A stretch of 64,000 nucleotides of DNA, from NCBI RefSeq assembly GCF_001571365.1, contig NZ_BCTQ01000024.1, positions 1 through 64,000 on the forward strand. Direction: 5' to 3'. The position numbers and the translations under genes were made by a program. Positions 43,852 to 53,246 of this stretch are shown here, in pieces; position 1 is the stretch's first letter, and each line of letters begins with the position of its first letter. The DNA is from Achromobacter denitrificans NBRC 15125. GTDB taxonomy: Bacteria > Pseudomonadota > Gammaproteobacteria > Burkholderiales > Burkholderiaceae_B. Under the pieces are notes generated by a model. That model had not been told where the DNA came from, did no database searches, and saw only the letters and a program-made list of their open reading frames with translations.

Positions 43852-45476
43852 GCTTGGCCTTCCTTGTTCGGGGTCAGGTCGATCGAGGGGTAGTAGGGCT
43901 GGAGCGCCGCGAGCAGGGCGCTGGCCGCGGGCGCCGCCCAGCGGCCCAGCACGTAGCCGTCCGGCCGCATGAGGTAGACGGTGCCGGCGTCGCCGCCGAA
44001 CCGCTGGCGCAGTTGCCCATGGGTGTCGCGCAGGCTGCCGGCGTCCGTGCCGATGCGCAGCACGCGCAAGGGTTGGGGCGCGCCGCGGGACGAGGCGGCC
44101 AGGGCCTCCAGGTCCGCCGTCAGCGCCGGGCCGGGGGAGAACGCCAGCGCCACGAAGCCGGCGCCGAAGTATTCGCTCAGATGGCGGGATGTGTCGCCGT
44201 CGTGCAGCAGCGCCTCGGGCGCGGGCTGGCCGGGCGCCGCGGCGCCGGCATGCGGCGCCCGGTCAGCCAGGTTCAGCGGCGAGGTGTCGTACGAGATGGG
44301 CGCGGACTGACGCGGGTTGATCAGCGGCCGCACCGCGTCGTTCACCAGTGCCAGGCGCAGCGCCGCTTCGCGCATCAGGCGAAAGCCATAGTCCGGCGGC
44401 GCCATGAATTCCGTGCTCTTGGCCCCGTAGGCCAGGTTCTGCCGGGTGGCGTGGACGCGCTCGACGCTGTAGCTGTCCAGCAGCGAATCGGGCGCCTGGC
44501 CTTTCAGCACCCAGGCCAGTTTCCAGGCGAGGTTGCCGGCGTCGTCCAGCCCGGAGTTCAGGCCGCGCACGCCGAAGATGGGCACCAGGTGGCCGGCGTC
44601 GCCGGCGAACAGGACCCGGCCGTGGCGATAGCTGTCCAGGGTCAGGCACTTGGCGTTGTAGATGGAGATCCAGAGCGGCTTCCAGGGCGCGGTCTCGCCG
44701 ATCATGTCCAGGTGGCTCTGCACGCGCGGCAGCACGTTTTCGGGCTTGACGGCCTCTTCGGGATCCTCGTCGTCGCGGATCTGGTAGTCCACGCGCCAGA
44801 CGTTGCCGGGCTGGCGGTGCATGAGCAGGGTGGACCCGGGATTGGACGGCGGGTCGAACCAGGCCAGGCGCTCGACCGGGCGCCGGGATTCCTGTTCGAT
44901 GTCGACGATGACGTACCGCCCTTCGTACTGCATGCCTTCCAGCTTCAGGCCCATCGCTTCGCGCACGGTGCTGCGGCCGCCGTCGCAGGCGATCAGCCAG
45001 TCGGCGCGAACGCTGTGACGCTGGCCGCCGCTGTCTACCTCGACGGTCACGCCGCTGTCGTCGGCCTGCAGGCCGGCGACGCGGGCCGACCATTGCAGCG
45101 CGGCCAGTTCCGGATGGCGCTGCATGGCCTGGTGGGCATATTCCTCCACCGCGTACTGCTGGATGTTGACCATGGGCGCATAGCGCTGCAGCGGCTCGTG
45201 CGGCATTTCGAAATGCAGGACCTCGCGGTCGCGGTAGTAGCTGCGTCCGCCGGTCCAGGCCAGGCCCGTGGCCGCGAGCGGGCGGTCCGCGCCGACCCAG
45301 CCCATGATTTCCTGGGAGCGCCGGGAAATGCAGATGGCGCGGCTGCCGCTGCAGTAGTCGTCGTCCGCTTCCACGGTAAGGGAGGCGATGCCGTATTCGG
45401 CGAGCAGGGCGCCCAGCATCAGACCGACGGGGCCGCCGCCGGCGATGAGGACGGGAACGTGAGAGGGGAGCGTCAT
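43848..45476 (-). CDS. FAD-dependent aromatic monooxygenase (MhpA-like)
   Basis: Class A flavoprotein hydroxylase of 542 residues. FAD motif LIAGGGPVGLMLGALL at the N-terminus, the DG motif CDGGRSTVREAMG near 160, and the GD motif LFAGDAGHLVPIFGVRGLNS near 285 are all present; the C-terminal thioredoxin-like domain (about 420-542) is also typical. Relatives hydroxylate 3-(3-hydroxyphenyl)propionate and similar phenols with NADH. No ring-cleavage enzyme is adjacent, so the substrate is open. Start at 45476 follows GGAG. Heads a three-gene operon with its MarR regulator. Confidence 0.9.
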   Translation of the reverse strand: MTLPSHVPVLIAGGGPVGLMLGALLAEYGIASLTVEADDDYCSGSRAICISRRSQEIMGWVGADRPLAATGLAWTGGRSYYRDREVLHFEMPHEPLQRYAPMVNIQQYAVEEYAHQAMQRHPELAALQWSARVAGLQADDSGVTVEVDSGGQRHSVRADWLIACDGGRSTVREAMGLKLEGMQYEGRYVIVDIEQESRRPVERLAWFDPPSNPGSTLLMHRQPGNVWRVDYQIRDDEDPEEAVKPENVLPRVQSHLDMIGETAPWKPLWISIYNAKCLTLDSYRHGRVLFAGDAGHLVPIFGVRGLNSGLDDAGNLAWKLAWVLKGQAPDSLLDSYSVERVHATRQNLAYGAKSTEFMAPPDYGFRLMREAALRLALVNDAVRPLINPRQSAPISYDTSPLNLADRAPHAGAAAPGQPAPEALLHDGDTSRHLSEYFGAGFVALAFSPGPALTADLEALAASSRGAPQPLRVLRIGTDAGSLRDTHGQLRQRFGGDAGTVYLMRPDGYVLGRWAAPAASALLAALQPYYPSIDLTPNKEGQA

Positions 45477-45492
45477 GGTGTCTCCGCAGTTT

Positions 45493-45537
45493 GGTTGTTT
45501 GCGCAACTATATGCTGGGGTGGTTGTGTGCGCAACTA
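45493..45537. repeat. Tandem operator repeats at the monooxygenase promoter
   Basis: Two 17-nt copies, GGTTGTTTGCGCAACTA (45493-45509) and GGTTGTGTGCGCAACTA (45521-45537), differ at one base and are 28 bp apart. Each is a partial dyad around TGCGCA with GTTG/CAAC ends. One covers the -10, the other the -35. Confidence 0.65.
45506..45534 (-). promoter_or_regulatory. Promoter of the monooxygenase operon
   Basis: Read on the minus strand: TTGCGC (45529-45534), a 17-bp spacer and TATAGT (45506-45511). Spacing is ideal and the -10 is 5/6. Both boxes are embedded in the two operator repeats described next to it. Confidence 0.6.
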
Positions 45538-45549
45538 CTTTTTGAAGAC

Positions 45550-45576
45550 AAAAAAAACCCGCCGGATCAGGGCGGG
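45550..45576 (-). terminator. Terminator of the DUF6776-like gene
   Basis: On the minus strand a CCCGCC/GGCGGG stem (45571-45576 with 45558-45563) is followed by an eight-base U run (the A run at 45550-45557). It lies 20 nt after the stop codon of the coiled-coil protein gene. Confidence 0.75.
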
Positions 45577-45596
45577 CTTCGGGTCGGGGCGGCGGT

Positions 45597-46301
45597 TCAG
45601 TTGCGCACGTAGTAGATGCGCATCGCGTGTTGCTTCTGCCCGCCGTCCATGACGCGCAGCACCACGACCTTGGGCGTGAAGCCGTCGGGCAGCTTCAACT
45701 GGCCGATCGCGTAGTCGTAGCGGTCCACGTTCAGGGTGGGGCCTTCGGGCGTGACCGTGGCGGCGCGGCCGTTGGGGTAGGTGCCGTCGATGGAGAAGGT
45801 GAGCGTGCCCTTGAACGGCGCGCCCTGGCGTTCTTCGCGCATGACCAGGACCTGGAAGTCGAGCTGGCCCGGCGCGCGCTTGAAGGTGGCCGAGCGGATG
45901 CCCAGGTTGCCGCCGCGCGGGTCTGCGGGCATGGCGTCCTGGAACAGGACCAGTTCCTTGTTCAGCGTGTCGATCTTGCTGCGGGCCTCGGCCAGGTCGC
46001 TGGTCAGCTTTTCGTGGCCGGACTTGTTGGCGTCGCGCTGCTGCGTGGCTTCTTCGAGCTGGCTTTGCAGGCGCTGGCGTTCGAGGTTGGACGCGCTGAG
46101 TTCGGTATGCAGCTGTTCGGATTGCTCGACGGTCAGCCGTTGCGGACCGTAGTTGGTCTGGAGGAAGAGCACGCCGCCCGCGCCCAGGGCAATGCCCACC
46201 AGCAGCAGGACGAGCCAGCGCGGCATGCGGCGCGTGCGTTGCCCCGGTTGGTATACGGAGGGCTTGAACACGGCCCGTTGCGATCTTCCGAACATCCCCA
46301 T
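45597..46301 (-). CDS. Membrane-anchored coiled-coil protein (DUF6776-like)
   Basis: A 234-residue protein: basic N-terminus, one transmembrane helix (about 28-48: WLVLLLVGIALGAGGVLFL), a coiled coil (about 55-120), and a C-terminal beta-rich domain (about 130-234) ending MRIYYVRN. The layout matches a conserved proteobacterial family of unknown function (DUF6776). The second ATG at 46295 is an equally good start since AGGAA lies better placed for it. Monocistronic, with its own terminator. Confidence 0.75.
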   Translation of the reverse strand: MGMFGRSQRAVFKPSVYQPGQRTRRMPRWLVLLLVGIALGAGGVLFLQTNYGPQRLTVEQSEQLHTELSASNLERQRLQSQLEEATQQRDANKSGHEKLTSDLAEARSKIDTLNKELVLFQDAMPADPRGGNLGIRSATFKRAPGQLDFQVLVMREERQGAPFKGTLTFSIDGTYPNGRAATVTPEGPTLNVDRYDYAIGQLKLPDGFTPKVVVLRVMDGGQKQHAMRIYYVRN

Positions 46302-46440
46302 TCCTAGAAAACTTCCTGTAATTTAGGCTCATCCGCGGGCTGCGCGCGGGTCAAAGCGTCAGAGAATACCCCGTTAGCCGGGGCGTTGGGTGCGCGGACA
46401 AGCCTGGTTGCGCACCTTGATATTGTGAAATATGTGGACA

Positions 46441-47127
46441 TCAACGGGCCAGGGCGTCGAGCTCGGCGTCCAGGTCGGCCAGCCGTTGAGGCGTGCCCAC
46501 GTCCGTCCATCGGCCCTCGTGGCGCGCGCCGCGCGCCAGGCCGCGGGCCATGGCTTGCCTGAGCAGGGGCGCCAGGGGCGCCGCCGTGCCCCGGACGACG
46601 TCCGCGAACAACGAAGGATGGTAGACGCCGATACCGGCGAAGGTCAAACGGGGTTCGCCCTGGGCATGGACGAGGCCGTCCGCCGCCAGGTGGAAATCGC
46701 CCGCCGGATGCTGGACGGGGTTGTCCACCAGCAACAGCCAGGCTCCGCCCGGGGGCAGCGTCCGGCCGAGCCCGGGCGCCTGGCCCGGATCCCAATCGCA
46801 CCAGACGTCGCCGTTGACCACCAGGAAGGGGGCGTCGCCCAGCAGGGGCAGCGCCTGGGCGATGCCGCCCGCGGTTTCCAGCGCGGACGCTTCGGCCGAA
46901 TACCGGATGCGCACGCCGTATTCGCCGCCGTCTCCCAGCGCCCGCTCGATCTCGTGGCCGAGCCAGGCGTGGTTGATGACGATGTCGCGGATGCCGGCGG
47001 CGGCCAGCCGTTGCAGATGCCAGACGATCAGCGGCTTGCCGCCCACGGACAGCAGCGGCTTGGGCAGGCGGTCCGTCAGCGGGCGCATGCGCTCGCCGCG
47101 GCCCGCCGCGAGTATCATGGCCCGCAT
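46441..47127 (-). CDS. murU: N-acetylmuramate-1-phosphate uridylyltransferase MurU
   Basis: Makes UDP-MurNAc from MurNAc-1-phosphate in the recycling route that bypasses de novo MurA/MurB. 228 residues with the nucleotidyltransferase motif ILAAGRGERMRPLTDRLPKP at the N-terminus, VVNGDVWCDWD (metal Asp) and FAGIGVYHPSLF. The start codon shares one base with the amgK stop (TGATG), so the two are translated together. Together with AmgK it confers the fosfomycin-tolerant recycling known from Pseudomonas. Confidence 0.92.
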   Translation of the reverse strand: MRAMILAAGRGERMRPLTDRLPKPLLSVGGKPLIVWHLQRLAAAGIRDIVINHAWLGHEIERALGDGGEYGVRIRYSAEASALETAGGIAQALPLLGDAPFLVVNGDVWCDWDPGQAPGLGRTLPPGGAWLLLVDNPVQHPAGDFHLAADGLVHAQGEPRLTFAGIGVYHPSLFADVVRGTAAPLAPLLRQAMARGLARGARHEGRWTDVGTPQRLADLDAELDALAR

Positions 47128-48167
47128 CAGAACGTGTACCCGACGGAGACTTCGCGGTTGTCCAGCTTGTCCAGCAGGCGCAGGAGCGGGGTGAAGACGC
47201 CGTAGCGCTGGGCCACCTGGCGGACGTAGGCGTTCATGCGCGGCAGGTGGGCCAGGTAGTGGGCCTTGCCGTCGCGATGGTTGAGCCGGGCGAACACGCC
47301 CAGGATGCGCAGGTTGCGCTGCAGCCCCATCCATTCGTAGGCGCGATGGAATTCGGCGAAATCGGCGTCCACCGGCAGTCCGGCCGCGCGCGCCATTTCC
47401 CAATAGCGGATGGCCCAGTCCAGCTGCTGGGGTTCTTCCCAGGTGGTGCGGGCGTCGGTGACGAGCGAGGCCAGGTCGTAGGTGATGGGGCCGGCCAGCG
47501 CATCCTGGAAATCGATGACGCCGGGATTGGGGCCATATTGCGGCTGGTCGCAGACCATCAGGTTGGGCGAGTGGTAGTCGCGATGCACCAGCACCCGCGC
47601 CTGGCTGCCGTTGGTGGCCGACAGCAGGGCGAAGATCTTGTCCAGGGCGTTCGCGGTCTTGTCGTCCAGCGTGACGCCGTGGTGTTTCCCCACGTACCAT
47701 TCGGGAAACAGCTTCAGTTCGTCGGCCAGACGGGCCGAATCGTAGATGCCCAGGCCGGCCGTGGACGCCTGCTGCAGCTGGACCAGCGCGCGGAGGGCGT
47801 CGCGGTACAGCGCCTGGAGCTGGCTGTCGGTCAGCCCCGACTGGATGCGCTGGTAATAGGTTTGCTCGCCCAGGTCGGACAGCAGCAGCAGGCCCAGGTC
47901 CTGGTTCTTTTCCAGCACGGCCGGCACGTTCAGGCCTGCATCCGCCAGCAGTTGGCCCACCTGCAGGAACGGGCGGGTGTCTTCATGCGCCGGCGGGGCG
48001 TCCATGACAATCAGGGTGCGTTCGCCGGCGTCCAGCCTGAAGTAGCGGCGGAAGCTGGCGTCCGAGGAAGCCGGGCGCAGCGTCTCGACAGCCAGATTCA
48101 GGGCGGCGGGCAGGCCGCCCAGCCAGTTGCGGATCTGCTCAAGGCGGGGGTCGTGATCGTTTTTCAA
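47127..48167 (-). CDS. amgK: N-acetylmuramate/N-acetylglucosamine kinase AmgK
   Basis: Anomeric sugar kinase feeding MurU in peptidoglycan recycling, 346 residues, APH fold. Catalytic loop VLVHRDYHSPNLM (HxDxxxxN) and metal motif GVIDFQDALAGPITYDLASL are intact, and N-terminal SDASFRRYFRL is an AmgK feature. The start is TTG: an in-frame TGA lies five codons upstream and no ATG fits. Divergent from lptD across 190 nt; this arrangement links wall recycling with outer-membrane assembly. Confidence 0.92.
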   Translation of the reverse strand: MKNDHDPRLEQIRNWLGGLPAALNLAVETLRPASSDASFRRYFRLDAGERTLIVMDAPPAHEDTRPFLQVGQLLADAGLNVPAVLEKNQDLGLLLLSDLGEQTYYQRIQSGLTDSQLQALYRDALRALVQLQQASTAGLGIYDSARLADELKLFPEWYVGKHHGVTLDDKTANALDKIFALLSATNGSQARVLVHRDYHSPNLMVCDQPQYGPNPGVIDFQDALAGPITYDLASLVTDARTTWEEPQQLDWAIRYWEMARAAGLPVDADFAEFHRAYEWMGLQRNLRILGVFARLNHRDGKAHYLAHLPRMNAYVRQVAQRYGVFTPLLRLLDKLDNREVSVGYTF

Positions 48168-48269
48168 GGAAGATCCGTGTCAGAAAGGCAATATTGCGGA
48201 AAATTGTGCCGCGCGGGGGCGAGAGGCCGGCCGTGAGCACTTAGGGCTGGGCCTATGGCGCGGCTTCTC

Positions 48270-48275
48270 TATAAT
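48270..48275 (+). promoter_or_regulatory. Candidate lptD -10 element
   Basis: A consensus TATAAT lies 82 nt before the lptD start in the amgK/lptD divergent gap. No good -35 is seen 17 bp upstream, so the call is weak. Confidence 0.3.
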
Positions 48276-48357
48276 ACCGGCTCGTTTCCGTTAGCATTGG
48301 CCCTTCGTGGGTGCCGGTGTCGGGTTTCCCCATCGTCAAAAAGGGCTGTTTTCACTC

Positions 48358-50754
48358 GTGCGCAAGGTTCGGTGGTTGATCCTCTCTGCTGTCAGCGTGG
48401 CCGCCGGAGCCGTCCAGGCTCAAGGCAGCCAGGGCACCGCTCCCGCCGCGCCGTCAGCCACGCAGACGCCCGCGCTGCGCAGCTCGCCGGGCTTGCGTCT
48501 GCATCGCTTGCCCGACGACGCCATTCCCGCCTTCATGGAAGCGGACTCGATCGAGGGCGACCCCGATTCCGACCTGACCCTGACCGGCAACGCCCAGGTG
48601 CGCCGCATCGACGGCGTGATCAAGGGCGACCGGATCAATTACCGCAAGGACACGGGCGAGGTCGACGTCCAGGGCAGCGCCCGCATGATGCGCGACGGCA
48701 CCCTGGTGACGGGGCCGAACGCCAAGTTCAACGTGGACAAGTACTCGGGCGAGGTCGAGAAGCCCAATTTCTGGATGGGCGCCACGGGCGGCTTCGCGGT
48801 CGCCGAGCACGCGGACATCTTCAGCAAGTCGCAGATGCGGCTGCATACGGTGACCTATAGCGGCTGCGCCTGCGAGACGCCATCCTGGTACATCAAGGCC
48901 AATACCGTCGACATCGATTTCGACGAGAACGAAGGCGTGGCGCGCAATGGCGTGCTGTACTTCAAGGACGTCCCGATCCTGGCTTCGCCCTACATGACCT
49001 TCCCGGTCAAGAAGGAACGCAAGTCGGGCTTCCTGATGCCGACCTACGGCACCACCAGCCAGGGCGGCTTCGATCTGTCGGTGCCGTACTACCTGAATCT
49101 GGCGCCCAATTACGACATGACCATCCAGCCGCGCTATTTCTCCAAGCGCGGCCTGCAGCTCGGCGGCGAATTCCGCTACCTGGGGCCCAGCTACGCCGGC
49201 ACGCTGAACGGCACCTACCTGGCCGACGACCACGTCACCGGCGAGGACCGCTGGATGTACTGGTGGCGCCACCAGCAGCAGTTCTCCCACGGCTTCTATG
49301 CCGACTGGGACGTGGCGAAGGTCTCGGACGACGACTATTTCCGCGACATCTCCCAGCTGGGCCTGAACCAGGCCTCCACGACCTACCTGCCGCAGCGCGC
49401 GCGGGTGGGCTGGGGCTCCCAGTACTGGAGCGCGTACGCCCAGGTCTACAAGTACCAGACGCTGCAGGATCCGGAAGCGCCGCTGGTGCCGCCGTACGAC
49501 AAGGTTCCCGAGCTGTACCTGCGCGGCGCGCGCTACGACTGGGGCGGTTTCGACGTCGACTGGACCTCCACCGCCGTGCGCTTCAGCATTCCCACGGTGG
49601 GCGGGGTGCGCCAGGGTCCCCAGGGCGACCGCCTCCAGAGCTACCCGACGGTCTCCTACCCGATCGTGAAGCCGGGCTGGTTCATCGTGCCGAAGGCGGG
49701 CGTGAACTACACCCAGTACCAGACCGACTGGTACGGCCGCGACTGGCTGCGCCTGAATTCCGGGACCTCGGCCGCGGGCACCTCGGCGGGCTATCCCCGC
49801 TCCCAATCGCGCACCGTGCCCATCATGTCGCTGGACACCGGCCTGATCTTCGAACGCGACACGTCGCTGTTCGGCAAGGCTTCCACGCAGACCCTGGAAC
49901 CGCGCCTGTACTACCTGTACGTGCCGTACCGCGACCAGTCCAAGCTGCCGGTCTACGACACGTCGCTGGCGGACTTCAGCTTTTCGCAGGCCTTCGAGGA
50001 AAACATCTACACCGGCGGCTGGGACCGCATCGCGAACGCGAACCAGCTCACGGCGGCGCTGACCACGCGCTGGCTGGATGCCAATACCGGTTTCGAGCGC
50101 CTGTCGCTGTCCGTGGCGCAGCGGCTGTATTTCGCCGACCAGAAGGTGACGCTGCCCGGCGAGACGCCGCGCGAGAACGTGCGTTCCGATTTCCTGGTGG
50201 GCGCCAGCGCGGCGCTGACCGACACGCTCACCACGGAAGTGGCGGGCCAGTACAACCCGTATGACAACAATTGGTCGCGCGGCCTGGTGAGCGCCCGCTG
50301 GACCCCGCAGCGCCTGACCACGGTGGCGGTGTCGTACCGCTACCAGCGCGATCCGCAGCCGGGCGTCGCCTACCAGCCGCAAGGCCAGAACCAGGTCAGC
50401 CTGGCGCTCCAGTGGCCGTTCAGCAAGCGCTGGTACGGCGTGGGCCGGGTCGACTATTCCCTGCGTTCGGGCCCCTCCAGCACGATCGCCAACACGACGG
50501 ACTCCCCGCGCGTGACCCAGGCCATCGCCGGCCTGGAGTACAAAGGGGATTGCTGCTGGGTGGGCCGCGTGGTCTACCAGCGCTATGCCGTTTCGGCCAC
50601 GGACGCCAACTCCGCGGTGTTCCTGCAGCTGGAGCTGACCGGCCTGGGTTCCCTGGGGACCGACCCGATGAACCTGCTGAACAGAAGTATCCCCGGCTAC
50701 TCGCGCATTACGCCGCCTGTGCCTGCCGGGACCACATTTGAAAGGTATGAATGA
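48358..50754 (+). CDS. lptD: LPS assembly protein LptD
   Basis: Outer-membrane beta-barrel that inserts lipopolysaccharide into the outer leaflet with LptE. 798 residues. GTG 48358 gives a proper Sec signal (ILSAVSVAAGAVQA cut before QGSQG); the frame upstream is open but adds no signal. The OstA/LptA-like periplasmic domain spans about 60-190 (MEADSIEGDPDSDLTLTGNA), then the barrel. Cysteines needed for the inter-domain disulfides are in SGCACETPSWYI and GDCCWVGR, matching the four conserved cysteines of E. coli LptD. Stop overlaps surA start. Confidence 0.94.
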   Translation: MRKVRWLILSAVSVAAGAVQAQGSQGTAPAAPSATQTPALRSSPGLRLHRLPDDAIPAFMEADSIEGDPDSDLTLTGNAQVRRIDGVIKGDRINYRKDTGEVDVQGSARMMRDGTLVTGPNAKFNVDKYSGEVEKPNFWMGATGGFAVAEHADIFSKSQMRLHTVTYSGCACETPSWYIKANTVDIDFDENEGVARNGVLYFKDVPILASPYMTFPVKKERKSGFLMPTYGTTSQGGFDLSVPYYLNLAPNYDMTIQPRYFSKRGLQLGGEFRYLGPSYAGTLNGTYLADDHVTGEDRWMYWWRHQQQFSHGFYADWDVAKVSDDDYFRDISQLGLNQASTTYLPQRARVGWGSQYWSAYAQVYKYQTLQDPEAPLVPPYDKVPELYLRGARYDWGGFDVDWTSTAVRFSIPTVGGVRQGPQGDRLQSYPTVSYPIVKPGWFIVPKAGVNYTQYQTDWYGRDWLRLNSGTSAAGTSAGYPRSQSRTVPIMSLDTGLIFERDTSLFGKASTQTLEPRLYYLYVPYRDQSKLPVYDTSLADFSFSQAFEENIYTGGWDRIANANQLTAALTTRWLDANTGFERLSLSVAQRLYFADQKVTLPGETPRENVRSDFLVGASAALTDTLTTEVAGQYNPYDNNWSRGLVSARWTPQRLTTVAVSYRYQRDPQPGVAYQPQGQNQVSLALQWPFSKRWYGVGRVDYSLRSGPSSTIANTTDSPRVTQAIAGLEYKGDCCWVGRVVYQRYAVSATDANSAVFLQLELTGLGSLGTDPMNLLNRSIPGYSRITPPVPAGTTFERYE

Positions 50755-52370
50755 TGCGTAGGTTGCACTCTTTGCGCCGCCTCTCCCGCAATGCGTTGCT
50801 GCTGGCCGTGTGCGCCGGCGTGCCTGCCGCGTACGCGGCCGAGCAGAACGGCAAGGGCTCGAACAACGGCGCCAAGGCCGCTTCCGCGCAGAACGGCGCG
50901 AAAGCCTCGTCCGCGCAGAAGAGCGCCGCTCCGGCTCCGCAGGGCGAACAATTCGTCGACGGGATCGCCGCGGTGGTCGACAAGGACGTGATCACGCTGC
51001 GCGAACTGCGCGACGCGTCCCTGCGCATCGCGGGGGAACTGAAGTCCCGCGGCATCCAGGTGCCCGACGACCAGACCCTGCAGCACCAGGTGCTGCAACG
51101 CCTGATCACGGAGCGCGTGCAGCGCCACGAAGCGGATCGCATGGGCATCCGCGTGGACGACGCGCAGGTCGACATGGCCATCCAGACCATCGCCGGCCGC
51201 AACAAGATCACCGTGCCGCAGCTGCGCCAGGAAATCGAGAAATCGGGCACCAGCTGGGACGCCTATCGCAAGTCGCTGCGCGATGAGATCCGCATGGACC
51301 GCCTGCGCCAGCGCGCGGTGGATTCCACCATCGTCATTTCCGACGCCGAAGTCGACGCCTTCCTGAAGGACCAGCGCCGCAATCCGGCGTTCGCCGCGGC
51401 GCCGGAAGCGCAGCAGCAGCCTCAGGCCCAGCCGCAGGCCCAGCAGCAACCGGCGCCCGAGCAGGCCGCCGCGCCGGCGGGCCCGATGCTCTACGCGCTG
51501 GCCCAGATCCTGGTGCGCGTGCCCGAAGGGTCGTCGCCCGAGCAACTGGCGGCGCTGCGCAAGAAGGCCGAAGGCCTGCTGGCCCAGGCCAAGCGCGGCG
51601 ACGATTTCGCCAGCCTGGCCGCGGCCGCCTCGGACGGCCCCGAAGCGCTGCAGGGCGGCGTCATGGGCGTGCGCCCGCTGGACGGCTGGCCCGACCTGTT
51701 CGTGAAGGCCATCAGCGGCCTGCAGAAAGGGCAGGTCAGCAGCCTGATCCAGAGCGGCAACGGCTTCCACATCATCAAGGTGATGGATCGCGGATCGGCG
51801 CAGCCCGCGCCCAGCCGCACGGCCCGCGCCCCGGCTCCGGCGCCCGCGCCGCAACCCGCCGCGCCGCGTCCCCAACAGGCGCAGCAGGGGCCGGTCGAGG
51901 TCGTGCAGACCCGCGCGCGCCACATCCTGATCAAAACCTCCACCGTCATGAGCGACGAGCTGGCGCGCCAGCGCCTGGAGCAGGTCCGCCAGCGCCTGGT
52001 GAGCGGCGGCGCCAAGTTCGAGGACATGGCTCGCCAGTACTCGCAGGACGCGACGGCGCCGCAAGGCGGCGAACTGGGCTGGCTGAACCCGGGCGAAACG
52101 GTCCCGCCGTTCGAGGCCGCCATGAATGCCTTGCAGCCGGGCGAAATCAGCCAGCCGGTCCAATCGCCTTTCGGCTGGCACCTGATCCAGGTCGAAGAGC
52201 GCCGGCAGCATGACGCGTCGGACGACATGGCCCGCATGAAGGCCCGCCAGCTGCTGTTCGAGCGCCGCGCGCAGCCCGCGTTCGAAGACTGGCTGGAGCA
52301 GCTGCGCGCGCAGGCGTATGTCGACAACCGCCTGGAAAAGCAGCAGAAGATCCAACAGAACAACCGCTAA
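50751..52370 (+). CDS. surA: Periplasmic chaperone SurA
   Basis: Chaperone/prolyl isomerase that escorts outer-membrane proteins including LptD. 539 residues, about 110 longer than E. coli SurA. Signal peptide ends AYA; N-domain to about 195; two parvulin domains at about 240-350 (ILVRVPEGSSPEQLAALRKK) and 385-490 (HILIKTSTVMSDELARQRLE). The extra length is in Gln/Ala/Pro linkers before each parvulin domain (about 217-242 and 345-382). ATG 50751 overlaps lptD stop; ATG 50754 is an alternative. AAAGG precedes both. Confidence 0.93.
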   Translation: MMRRLHSLRRLSRNALLLAVCAGVPAAYAAEQNGKGSNNGAKAASAQNGAKASSAQKSAAPAPQGEQFVDGIAAVVDKDVITLRELRDASLRIAGELKSRGIQVPDDQTLQHQVLQRLITERVQRHEADRMGIRVDDAQVDMAIQTIAGRNKITVPQLRQEIEKSGTSWDAYRKSLRDEIRMDRLRQRAVDSTIVISDAEVDAFLKDQRRNPAFAAAPEAQQQPQAQPQAQQQPAPEQAAAPAGPMLYALAQILVRVPEGSSPEQLAALRKKAEGLLAQAKRGDDFASLAAAASDGPEALQGGVMGVRPLDGWPDLFVKAISGLQKGQVSSLIQSGNGFHIIKVMDRGSAQPAPSRTARAPAPAPAPQPAAPRPQQAQQGPVEVVQTRARHILIKTSTVMSDELARQRLEQVRQRLVSGGAKFEDMARQYSQDATAPQGGELGWLNPGETVPPFEAAMNALQPGEISQPVQSPFGWHLIQVEERRQHDASDDMARMKARQLLFERRAQPAFEDWLEQLRAQAYVDNRLEKQQKIQQNNR

Positions 52371-52388
52371 ACGCATTACGGGCTTTAC

Positions 52389-53180
52389 ATGTCTCAACAC
52401 CAGGCGCGCAAGCGCTTCGGCCAGAACTTCCTGACCGACGAAAGCGTCGTCGAGTCCATCGTCAGGGCGGTATCGCCCGCCCGCGACGATACCGTGGTCG
52501 AGATCGGGCCGGGCCTGTCGGCGCTGACCCGGCCGCTGCTCGAACGCCTGGATCACCTCACCGCGGTGGAGATCGACCGCGATCTGGCGGCGCGCCTGCG
52601 CAAGCAGTTCGAGGAAGGCCGCCTGACCGTGGTCGAGGCGGATGCGCTGACGGTGGATTTTTCCCAATTCGGCAGCGGGCTGCGGATCGTGGGCAACCTG
52701 CCCTACAACATCTCCAGCCCCTTGTTGTTCCACCTGATGACCTGGGCCGACCACGTTCGCGACCAGCACTTCATGCTGCAGCGGGAAGTGATCGACCGCA
52801 TGGTGGCGCAGCCCGGTTCGGGCGATTTCAGCCGCCTCTCCGTGATGCTGCAATCGCGCTACCGCATGCACAAGCTGTTCGACGTGCCGCCGGAGGCTTT
52901 CGATCCGCCGCCCAAGGTGGTGTCGGCGATCGTGCGCATGGTGCCCCTGCCGGCCGAGCGCCTGCGCCCGGTCAGCGCGCGCGCCTTCGAAACGGTGGTG
53001 GCGCGCGCCTTCTCGCAGCGCCGCAAGATGCTGCGCCGCGTGCTGGCCGACTGGGCCGCGCAAGTGCCCTGGGAAGCCCTGGACATCGCGCCCACGGCCC
53101 GCGCCGAGGATATCTCGGTGGACCGCTACATCCGCCTGTCGGATGCGCTGGTCGAGGCTGGCGTGCTGCAAGGCGGCTGA
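52389..53180 (+). CDS. ksgA: 16S rRNA dimethyltransferase KsgA/RsmA
   Basis: Dimethylates A1518 and A1519 of 16S rRNA late in 30S assembly. 263 residues. N-terminal [13 protein letters not shown] motif [15 protein letters not shown], catalytic [13 protein letters not shown] and VQREV-like [15 protein letters not shown] are as in the family. Third gene after lptD and surA; the pdxA gene that often sits between surA and ksgA in enterobacteria is absent here. Followed by a bidirectional terminator. Confidence 0.95.
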   Translation: MSQHQARKRFGQNFLTDESVVESIVRAVSPARDDTVVEIGPGLSALTRPLLERLDHLTAVEIDRDLAARLRKQFEEGRLTVVEADALTVDFSQFGSGLRIVGNLPYNISSPLLFHLMTWADHVRDQHFMLQREVIDRMVAQPGSGDFSRLSVMLQSRYRMHKLFDVPPEAFDPPPKVVSAIVRMVPLPAERLRPVSARAFETVVARAFSQRRKMLRRVLADWAAQVPWEALDIAPTARAEDISVDRYIRLSDALVEAGVLQGG

Positions 53181-53203
53181 GCCCTTCGGCGCCGGCAAAC
53201 AAA

Positions 53204-53230
53204 AAAGCCCGCTCGGCGGGCTTTCTCGTT
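53204..53230. terminator. Bidirectional terminator between ksgA and glycerate kinase
   Basis: A 9-bp stem AAAGCCCGC/GCGGGCTTT (53204-53212 with 53216-53224) has a 3-nt loop, T-rich sequence on one side and an A-run (53201-53206) on the other, so it serves both convergent genes. Confidence 0.8.
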
Positions 53231-53246
53231 TGCGGGCGGGGCGGCC

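Noticed and set aside
52371-52388. A pdxA gene between surA and ksgA
   Set aside because: Only 18 bases separate the two genes, so none is present here.
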